A stretch of DNA of 8,343 nucleotides from positions 1 to 8,343 of the forward strand of contig JAOUDB010000094.1 in the NCBI GenBank assembly GCA_029859485.1, read 5' to 3'. The notes beneath the pieces are model-generated. The model was not told where the DNA came from and made no database searches. It saw only the letters and a program-made list of their open reading frames with translations. Position 1 is the first letter of the stretch. Each line of letters begins with the position of its first letter. The position numbers and the translations under genes are program-made. The stretch is from Desulfuromonadales bacterium. GTDB taxonomy: Bacteria > Desulfobacterota > Desulfuromonadia > Desulfuromonadales > BM103. Below are positions 1 through 5,185 of the stretch, piece by piece.

Positions 1-118
1 TATCCGAAATCTTGGCGTTACTGAACATCGCTGGCTATATCCAAGTGAACTTCCGGAATTCTCGATCCTTCCTGCCGATCAACCGATCATCGATCGCCTG
101 ATTGACCCTTCCCGTTAG
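1..118 (+). CDS. 3' end of an unidentified protein (partial)
   Basis: An open frame enters from the left edge (codons begin at position 2) and ends with TAG at 116-118, giving about 38 C-terminal residues. The tail is polar, contains the stretch WLYPSELPEF and ends in IDPSR. It has no transmembrane segment and no motif that I can tie to a family. It is called coding because the frame stays open to the edge, the composition is protein-like, and the next AT-rich stretch has the character of an intergenic region. The function cannot be assigned from this fragment. The gene is co-oriented with the IclR gene but 278 bp upstream of it, so a shared transcript is unlikely. Confidence 0.6.
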   Translation, partial: IRNLGVTEHRWLYPSELPEFSILPADQPIIDRLIDPSR

Positions 119-249
119 AAGAAAAGCTCCTTCTGTTGAGATTACTCTTGTTTTAAAACACCATTTTTAAAATCTCTGCCTGGCTTTGGTTTAATCTCTT
201 TAAGTTGGCCTGTTAGCTGTCATTAAAGAGTCTTGTAGGGAGAGAAGCA

Positions 250-269
250 CCCAACAAATGGGATTTTTT
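250..269 (+). terminator. weak terminator-like hairpin with T-run
   Basis: CCCA (250-253) can pair with TGGG (259-262) around the loop ACAAA. An A and six T residues (264-269) follow at once. The geometry is that of a Rho-independent terminator, but a 4 bp stem is shorter than functional terminators usually have. It could end transcription of the gene that stops at 118, 130 bp upstream. It may equally be chance in AT-rich sequence. Confidence 0.2.
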
Positions 270-314
270 ACAACCTCAAACAGGGTCAATTTAAAAACTT
301 TTTTCAGCAAACTG

Positions 315-343
315 TTGACAATAATAAAACAGCGTATTATTTT
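315..343 (+). promoter_or_regulatory. sigma-70-type promoter for the IclR gene
   Basis: A perfect -35 hexamer TTGACA (315-320) is followed, after exactly 17 bp, by TATTTT (338-343), which matches four of the six -10 consensus positions including the first TA and last T. Transcription would start near 350, leaving a leader of about 45 nt before the GTG start. An upstream AT-rich tract may help as an UP-like element. The -35 match is strong and the -10 match only fair. Confidence 0.5.
320..341. promoter_or_regulatory. candidate operator: inverted repeat in the promoter spacer
   Basis: AATAATA (320-326) and TATTATT (335-341) are perfect inverted arms separated by 8 bp. They lie between and over the -35 and -10 boxes, so a bound dimer would block RNA polymerase. 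IclR proteins commonly repress their own genes through short palindromes near the promoter, so autoregulation is the simplest reading. The arms contain only A and T, which lowers specificity and makes chance more likely. Confidence 0.35.
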
Positions 344-396
344 GGTTACCAGCTAGTTCGTTTTCTGTTTTTTTTGATTCCATTAAGGAGTTACGC

Positions 397-1161
397 GTGC
401 CCTCCAGAGATAAGGAATCCTATTCTATACAGGCTGTTGAAAACGCTCTCGATGTTCTGGAAGCACTCAGTGAAATTGATGACGATGTACGCATCAGTCA
501 GCTGAGTGAGAAACTTGCAATGAACAAGACGAGCGTTTTTCGTTTACTGGCAACTTTTGAAAATCGTGGCTATGTTGAGCGTGAGGAACAATCGGGCAAA
601 TACCGACTGGGTCTTTCTGCTTATGAAATCGGTCAGAAGTTTCTTTCTCGCATGGGCCTCTTGAGACATGCGAAACCCCTTATCGAACGCCTGGCCAGGG
701 GGTGCAATGAAGCTGTCTATGTTGCTGTACGTCGTCGTAAGGAAGTTCTTTTCCTGGATATGGTTGATACCACCCAGAAGGTTAAAATAGTTTCTCTGGT
801 TGGTAAACGTTTTCCCCTTGAGACCAGCGCCGCCGGTCAGGTCCTTTTGGCCATGAAGAATGGCCAGAGTCTGAAGCCTGCTCAGGGAGCTCCCGCAGAT
901 CTCAGTCAATTTACAAATATTTGTCGCCAGGGCTATGCACTGGATTCCGGAGCCCTCGGTGAAGGTATTGCCAGCGTGGCCGCACCGCTCTTTGGCAGCG
1001 GCGGTAAACTTCACGGCGTTCTCTGTGTCGTCGGGCCCGAGTACCGTCTTTCTCCAGAAGTTATCGAAAGTCAGATTATCAGTCCTATGTTTGATACCTG
1101 CGGCATAATCTCCTCCAAGTTGGGCTGGCACTCCCCTTATGTGCCCCGTAACCTGACCTGA
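397..1161 (+). CDS. IclR-family transcriptional regulator
   Basis: This 254-residue protein has the usual IclR length and layout. An N-terminal winged helix-turn-helix spans about residues 10-70: helix-turn-helix near 33-54 with the stretch MNKTSVFRLLATFENRGYV, then a wing with GKYRLG. The C-terminal effector-binding domain runs from about 85 to 245 and includes SAAGQVLLA (144-152), GYALDSGALGEG (179-190) and IASVAAPLF. GTG at 397 is chosen as the start because TAAGGAG (384-390) sits 6 nt upstream. The family binds small aromatic or organic-acid effectors and acts as dimers or tetramers on palindromes near promoters. The effector domain looks shortened between the GQVLLA strand and GYALD. It also has SGALGEG where many members have an acidic EE pair, so the ligand cannot be predicted. 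No catabolic genes lie beside it. The promoter and inverted repeat upstream suggest autoregulation. Confidence 0.92.
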   Translation: MPSRDKESYSIQAVENALDVLEALSEIDDDVRISQLSEKLAMNKTSVFRLLATFENRGYVEREEQSGKYRLGLSAYEIGQKFLSRMGLLRHAKPLIERLARGCNEAVYVAVRRRKEVLFLDMVDTTQKVKIVSLVGKRFPLETSAAGQVLLAMKNGQSLKPAQGAPADLSQFTNICRQGYALDSGALGEGIASVAAPLFGSGGKLHGVLCVVGPEYRLSPEVIESQIISPMFDTCGIISSKLGWHSPYVPRNLT

Positions 1162-1311
1162 ATGTCCTCTTGGTATCTTCCCTTGCCTGCTGCAGAGTTC
1201 ATGTTTGCCATTCACTTTCTACAGTAAGTGTTCTGACTCTCCTAAGGGATTGCTCTCTCTGTGCGATTGATGATAAATTAATCCCCAGATGTTAACCTCT
1301 CTCTTTCAATT
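1162..1311 (+). other. intergenic gap between the IclR and DUF294 genes
   Basis: This 150 bp gap has no gene. A small inverted repeat, CACTT (1213-1217) and AAGTG (1226-1230), could form a 5 bp stem with an 8 nt loop, but it lacks a clean T-run and is too weak to call a terminator. A possible promoter for the next gene lies at 1250-1279. Pyrimidine-rich CT runs occupy 1295-1308, just before the next start. Confidence 0.5.
1250..1279 (+). promoter_or_regulatory. weak candidate promoter for the DUF294 gene
   Basis: TTGCTC (1250-1255) could act as a poor -35 box (three of six matches). Eighteen bases later is TAAATT (1274-1279; four of six), preceded by TGA (1271-1273), which resembles an extended -10 element. 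Transcription would start around 1286, giving a leader of only 25-40 nt. Read-through from the IclR gene is the alternative. Confidence 0.25.
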
Positions 1312-3240
1312 GTGCGCTTATATCCTATGCCTCTGATCAAACAATTACAGGAAACAGAACCGTTCAAAGATCTCCCTGAATCTGTTTTTAGCGAATTGCG
1401 AGAGGCTGCTGTCCTGAAAAAATATCCGGCCAATCATGACATCTTCAAGCAGAACGATTCACCCACAGGTTACCTGTACGTTATTAAGGAAGGGTTGATT
1501 ACGATCACCCTGGTTTCACCGGGTGGGATCGACATGGTGGTTGATTATCGCAAGGAAGGACAGTTTTTTGGTGGTACGCCGATCTTTACCGGCGAGCCTT
1601 ATGCCGGCGGCGCACGGACAGTCAAGCCCACGGTCTGTTATCTCATCCCCGCTGAAATTCTCCAGCGCTTGCAAAAAGATAATCCGCAGCTGGTGACTTT
1701 CTTTACCAGTGCAGTCCTTTCACGGGTTCGTAAGCTCTATTCAGAAATTGTTACGGAGCACTCCGGTTCTGCACTGAACCAGATGGAGGCCTTTCCTTTT
1801 AAAAAGCGACTCTCTGAGATCATGACTTCGCCTGCGTTGACTTGCTCTCCGGAAGTGACTGTGAAAAACGTTGCACGGCGATTGACCGAGCACAATGTTA
1901 GTTTCCTGGTCGTTGTTGATGAGCGAAATACGCCTGTTGGTGTCGTCACAGGCAGCGATCTTGTCGCCAAGGTGCTTGCTCCGGAAAATGTCGATATAGA
2001 GTCGCTGGTGGTCGAGGATGTCATGCGCGCCAAGCCCAAAACCATGACTCCTGAAACCTATATGTACGAAGCGATGGCATACATGACCCGGCACGGTTTG
2101 AATTACCTGCCTATTGTCGATCGTGAACAGTTGGTCGGCGTTATCACGCCGAGGGACTTGCTGCGTTATCGCTCCCAGAAAGCACTGCTTCTTCTAGGTA
2201 ATATCAAGGAAGAGGCGACTATCGAGGGGCTTGCTTCCATTCACAAGGAGATGGTGCGTGTCGCGCGGGCGTTGCTATCTGAAACACGCAGCACCCCCGA
2301 GGTTATGGAGATACTGTCTCATATACACCATGCCATCATCCGTCGCACCTTTCAGATCTGTCTCACGGAGATGGCCGCAGAAGGGCTGACGCCTCCCGAT
2401 ATCCGTTACTGCTTCCTGATTATGGGGAGTGCCGGCCGCAAGGAGATGTTGTTATATCCTGATCAGGACAACGGCTTTATCTTTGAGGATTTTGCCGACT
2501 CCAGACAGGCGGAGGTTGATGCGTTTTTTATCCCCTTCAGCGAAAAGCTCAATAGTGCCCTGGCTGACGTTGGTTATCCACTTTGTGATGGTGGTGTCAT
2601 GGTGCGGAACCAGGAGTGGCGAGGACGTTTGTGTGATTGGCAGACGCGGATCAATAGCTGGTTGCTCGATCCGGAGCCTACGCATGTCAGGAATTCATCG
2701 ATTTTCTTTGATTTTTTACCCTTGTTCGGGGACGTGGAGTTGGCTCATCATCTGCGTGATATCGTCACCAAAGGGATTGAGGTTCACCAGGGGTTCCTCT
2801 ACCACATGATGACCCTTGATCTGCGTTACAAGGTCCCACTCGGTCTACTCGGCCGCTTCCAATTGGAGAAGGACGGCAATAACGCCGGTCACCTCTCCGT
2901 CAAATACGGCGGTTGTGTCTACATCGTTGATTGCGTCAGGATGTTTGCCCTTGAGCGGGGAGTGCAGGCAATCTCAACGATGGACAGGCTGCAGATGCTG
3001 GTCGACGAAAATGTCTTTGCCGTGGAAACGGCAGAACATATCAGGGCTGCATTTGAAGCTCTGATCTTCTTGCGGCTTCGTCATGAGATCGGCCTGATCG
3101 AGGCCGGTCAAACACCCTCACATTTTCTTGACCCTCATCTGTTGAGCAAGACTGAACAGGATCTTCTTAAAGAATCTTTTCAAGCTGTTGCAAAACTTCA
3201 GGATGCCAGTAAAAGGCACTTTTCCCGCACACCTTTCTAG
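1312..3240 (+). CDS. cNMP-binding-like / CBS pair / DUF294 nucleotidyltransferase-like signalling protein
   Basis: This is a soluble 642-residue protein with no transmembrane segment. In order it has a cyclic-nucleotide-binding-like beta-roll (about 15-135), a CBS pair (about 165-288, with VVTGSDL and VITPRDLL ending each repeat), a DUF294 nucleotidyltransferase-like domain (about 305-450) and the DUF294 C-terminal helical substrate-binding-like domain (about 460-635). The nucleotidyltransferase signature is intact: GSAGRKE (372-378), then D384 and D386 as the expected metal-binding acidic pair. Related GlnD-like proteins transfer nucleotides to partners, but the substrate of DUF294 proteins is not established. 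CBS pairs usually sense adenine nucleotides. The phosphate-binding cassette of the first domain reads FFGGTPIFTGEPYAGGARTV and seems to lack the usual Glu and Arg. The start is uncertain: GTG at 1312 and ATG at 1327 are both possible, and neither has a clear Shine-Dalgarno sequence. In many relatives a DnaQ-like exonuclease or an acetate-type symporter gene is adjacent. Neither is visible here. Confidence 0.88.
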   Translation: MRLYPMPLIKQLQETEPFKDLPESVFSELREAAVLKKYPANHDIFKQNDSPTGYLYVIKEGLITITLVSPGGIDMVVDYRKEGQFFGGTPIFTGEPYAGGARTVKPTVCYLIPAEILQRLQKDNPQLVTFFTSAVLSRVRKLYSEIVTEHSGSALNQMEAFPFKKRLSEIMTSPALTCSPEVTVKNVARRLTEHNVSFLVVVDERNTPVGVVTGSDLVAKVLAPENVDIESLVVEDVMRAKPKTMTPETYMYEAMAYMTRHGLNYLPIVDREQLVGVITPRDLLRYRSQKALLLLGNIKEEATIEGLASIHKEMVRVARALLSETRSTPEVMEILSHIHHAIIRRTFQICLTEMAAEGLTPPDIRYCFLIMGSAGRKEMLLYPDQDNGFIFEDFADSRQAEVDAFFIPFSEKLNSALADVGYPLCDGGVMVRNQEWRGRLCDWQTRINSWLLDPEPTHVRNSSIFFDFLPLFGDVELAHHLRDIVTKGIEVHQGFLYHMMTLDLRYKVPLGLLGRFQLEKDGNNAGHLSVKYGGCVYIVDCVRMFALERGVQAISTMDRLQMLVDENVFAVETAEHIRAAFEALIFLRLRHEIGLIEAGQTPSHFLDPHLLSKTEQDLLKESFQAVAKLQDASKRHFSRTPF

Positions 3241-3268
3241 AGTTTTTCCGTTCCACTCATAAAAATCT

Positions 3269-4177
3269 TTAAAGTTGGGGTTGAAGCTGAAGAGTCTTTT
3301 TTCTCCTGTTGCTCAGCCAGACCCCACTGAAAACCAGACCACATGCGAACCATTGTGTTGTGTTGAGGGTATCGCCAAGGATCAGCATGCCAAGCAGAAC
3401 ACTAAAAACCGGGATCAGATTAACAAAGCCGGCGGCCTGGCTTGCCGGAATGCGACTAACACTATAATTGTAACAACCGTAGGCTCCAAAAGTGATAAAA
3501 GTCCCGAGATAGGTGATTGCCAGCAATGGTTGAGTGCTCCAGTGAGCCGGGAAGCCAACATCGGGGAGCAGAAGGAAGGGAAAGAAAAAGAGGCTACCTA
3601 CAAAGGCTTGGAAAGCTGTCAGAAACAGTGGCGGATAGTTGTTGGTCAAGTGTTTTAGCGAGACGGTATAGCCTGCTGCGCAAACCATCGCCAGGAATTC
3701 GTAGAAATTGCCGAGCAGTGGGTTGGGTGCGTTACGGTTCGTTTCGCCGGCCAGACCCAGCCAGCAGGCACCGATAATCGCCAGCCCGAATCCGATCAGG
3801 GTTTGCCTGGAGACCTGCTCTTTAAGGGTTGCCCAGGCGAGGATTGCGACGAGCAACGGCAGCATGGCCGTGATCATGCCGGCTTGGGAAGCGCTGGTTA
3901 GCTCCAGGGCCTTGGCTTCAAAGAGGAAGTAAAGACAGGGCTCGCAGACAGCCATGGCCAAGAGATATTTAATGTCCTGACGCCGCCAGTTGAGTTTGCG
4001 GAAAGATGGGATGAAAACTACAAAACAAAGGCTGGCAATCAGCATCCTGCCAAAGATAACCTGCATCGGATGATAGCCACGGAAGGCAAGCTTGAGGGCG
4101 ACAAAAGAGCTGGCCCAGAGAAGCATGGCCAGAATCAGGCTTGCGAAAGGAAGTATGTGGCGTGTTTCTTTATCCAC
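3269..4177 (-). CDS. EamA/DMT-family inner-membrane transporter
   Basis: This 302-residue, very hydrophobic protein has ten predicted membrane helices, at about 8-28, 38-56, 69-87, 97-117, 126-143, 158-176, 184-204, 217-236, 247-268 and 274-289. They form two EamA repeats (about 10-140 and 155-290), the standard architecture of the drug/metabolite transporter superfamily. The repeat-end signatures are present: SASQAGMITAMLPLLVAILA in the first half and PASQAAGFVNLIPVFSVLLG in the second. The C-terminus is basic (NRRKK), as expected for a cytoplasmic end. Members export amino acids, metabolites or drugs, but the substrate cannot be read from sequence. The GTG start (4175-4177) is supported by AAGGAG on the minus strand (4185-4190), 7 nt away. 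The ribosome site lies in a hairpin and the leader can fold further, so post-transcriptional control is possible. The gene converges with the DUF294 gene across 28 bp and diverges from ubiE. Confidence 0.92.
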   Translation of the reverse strand: MDKETRHILPFASLILAMLLWASSFVALKLAFRGYHPMQVIFGRMLIASLCFVVFIPSFRKLNWRRQDIKYLLAMAVCEPCLYFLFEAKALELTSASQAGMITAMLPLLVAILAWATLKEQVSRQTLIGFGLAIIGACWLGLAGETNRNAPNPLLGNFYEFLAMVCAAGYTVSLKHLTNNYPPLFLTAFQAFVGSLFFFPFLLLPDVGFPAHWSTQPLLAITYLGTFITFGAYGCYNYSVSRIPASQAAGFVNLIPVFSVLLGMLILGDTLNTTQWFACGLVFSGVWLSNRRKKTLQLQPQL

Positions 4178-4179
4178 AA

Positions 4180-4197
4180 AAAGGCTCCTTAGCCTTT
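4180..4197 (-). promoter_or_regulatory. hairpin overlapping the ribosome binding site of the EamA gene
   Basis: On the minus strand, AAAGGCT and AGCCTTT form a perfect 7 bp stem closed by the 4 nt loop AAGG. The AAGGAG Shine-Dalgarno sequence (plus-strand 4185-4190) lies half in the loop and half in the 3' arm, so folding would restrict ribosome access. A short T-run follows the 3' arm just before the GTG start, so the hairpin could alternatively act as a weak terminator. The pairing is certain from the sequence, but a regulatory role is inference. Confidence 0.45.
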
Positions 4198-4473
4198 ACG
4201 GGCATTTCTGGTGCTGCGTTAAGTGTCGTAACGGGGATCGTTTGTGCCCGCTAAGGGAGAGCATTATTGTTGATCTTACTAAAAAAGGAAAGAGACAACC
4301 TGCTGATTACCTGTTTGATGTATTTGTTGATTGTTCTTCTTATCTATAGCGCACAGGAATAAACTTTGTTTTGATGATCTTCTCCTTGGTTTCAGTCAGA
4401 CATTTTTACTGACATAACAACGGTCACCATGTTACAAAATCGGCGTTTCCCACTTAATGAGGCATAAAAGCAA
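4198..4473. other. divergent intergenic region between the EamA gene and ubiE
   Basis: This 276 bp region should hold the promoters of both diverging genes. The part next to the transporter carries the nested inverted repeats at 4199-4250. Near ubiE there is a small inverted repeat, GTCAG (4395-4399) and CTGAC (4409-4413), with a T-rich loop. I found no convincing paired -35/-10 boxes in either direction. No credible gene is encoded here. Confidence 0.5.
4199..4250 (-). ncRNA. candidate structured 5' leader of the EamA gene (unclassified)
   Basis: Two nearly concentric inverted repeats occur: an outer pair, CGGGCA (4199-4204) and TGCCCG (4245-4250), and an inner pair, CGTTA (4217-4221) and TAACG (4229-4233). 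In the minus-strand transcript this gives a 6-7 bp basal stem, a large 11 by 12 nt internal loop, a 5 bp apical stem and a 7 nt loop. Two bases later comes the hairpin that covers the ribosome site. The arrangement resembles a sensing domain next to an expression switch. I cannot match it to a known riboswitch class by its conserved bases, and chance pairing is possible. Confidence 0.3.
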
Positions 4474-5184
4474 ATGACCAAACTGACTGATAAAGGTCGC
4501 GGTATCCGCGACATGTTCGATCGGATCGCACCACGCTACGATCTCCTGAATCGGCTCCTGTCGTTGGGAATCGACCGGCGTTGGCGGCGCTTTGCAGTAC
4601 GGCAGCTCTCTGTGCCTGAAGGTGGGATGGTTCTGGATATTGCAACCGGGACCGGGGATGTGGCTCTGGAGATCGGTCGTCAGACTGATTCTTCGGTCAA
4701 AATTGTTGGTTCCGATTTTACCCAAGGGATGCTGGTTCTGGGGCGGGACAAGGCCGCTGAATCACCCTACAGCGATCGAATCCTGATGGTCAATGCGCCC
4801 TGCGAATCGATGCCGCATCCGGACGCGATCTTCGACGGAATTACGATCGCTTTTGGTATCCGAAATGTTGTCGATCGTCAGAAAGGGCTCAGTGAGATGG
4901 TCCGTGTTCTCAAGCCGGGCGGCCGGGCGGTGATCCTCGAATTTGCGACCCCTCTCAACAGTTTCTTCCGTGCAGTGTATCACTTCTACTTTCTGCGCGT
5001 ATTGCCATGGTTGGGGGGGGTGATCTCCCAGCGCAGCGCCTACCAGTATCTTCCTGATTCCGTTATGGAATTTCCTGATCGTGAGAGTTTCAAGGCGATG
5101 ATGGAGGATGCGGGATTTGTCGATGTCAAGATCCACGATCTGACCGGTGGCATTGCCGCGGTGCATGTCGGAACAAAGGCCTGA
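4474..5184 (+). CDS. ubiE: demethylmenaquinone methyltransferase / UbiE-MenG C-methyltransferase
   Basis: This 236-residue class I SAM-dependent methyltransferase has the usual length for UbiE/MenG. The N-terminal family signature reads APRYDLLNRLLSLGIDRRW (19-37). SAM-binding motif I is LDIATGTGD (54-62), and an acidic residue follows in GSDFT (D81). The family motifs FGIRNVVDR (127-135), RVLKPGGRAVILEF (144-157) and YQYLPDSV (190-197) are all present. The enzyme C-methylates demethylmenaquinone to menaquinone at the inner membrane. In organisms that make ubiquinone it also methylates the benzoquinol intermediate. Here the menaquinone role is more likely, from the inferred lineage. ATG at 4474 is the first start that keeps the N-terminal motif, with a modest GAGG at 4459-4462, 11 nt upstream. 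The stop lies one base from the stop of the convergent AsmA-like gene, so its terminator must lie inside that gene. Confidence 0.93.
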   Translation: MTKLTDKGRGIRDMFDRIAPRYDLLNRLLSLGIDRRWRRFAVRQLSVPEGGMVLDIATGTGDVALEIGRQTDSSVKIVGSDFTQGMLVLGRDKAAESPYSDRILMVNAPCESMPHPDAIFDGITIAFGIRNVVDRQKGLSEMVRVLKPGGRAVILEFATPLNSFFRAVYHFYFLRVLPWLGGVISQRSAYQYLPDSVMEFPDRESFKAMMEDAGFVDVKIHDLTGGIAAVHVGTKA

Positions 5185-5185
5185 A

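Larger units (their letters stand above)
119..396. other. AT-rich intergenic control region upstream of the IclR gene
   Basis: This 278 bp gap holds no convincing gene on either strand. It is markedly more AT-rich than its neighbours. It contains two TTTTAAAA blocks (151-158 and 165-172), the first inside the 10 bp palindrome GTTTTAAAAC at 150-159. A weak 4 bp hairpin, CCCA/TGGG (250-262), precedes a T6 run at 264-269. The IclR promoter and a candidate operator lie at 315-343. The odd palindrome TGGTTACCA (343-351) falls near the predicted transcription start. Confidence 0.6.

Noticed and set aside
544..1215. Long open frame on the minus strand opposite the IclR gene
   Set aside because: It lies antisense to a clear IclR protein, its translation is rich in Cys, His and Arg without domain character, and it lacks a Shine-Dalgarno sequence. 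It is a shadow of the real gene.
1213..1230. Terminator after the IclR gene
   Set aside because: The CACTT/AAGTG stem is 5 bp with an 8 nt loop and has no clear T-run after it.
2429..2809. Open frame of 126 codons in another + strand frame inside the DUF294 gene
   Set aside because: It overlaps the conserved catalytic core of DUF294, and its translation has no recognisable domain, so overlapping coding is not supported.
3241..3268. Bidirectional terminator between the convergent DUF294 and EamA genes
   Set aside because: The 28 bp gap has a T5 run (3243-3247) and an A-rich stretch (3260-3265) but no adequate GC-rich stem on either strand. CTTTAAAG (3267-3274) is too short and AT-only.
4199..4250. 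Assignment of the leader fold to a known class (SAM-II, preQ1, ZTP, fluoride, guanidine)
   Set aside because: The conserved bases remembered for these classes are not present in the right places, so naming a class would be guessing.
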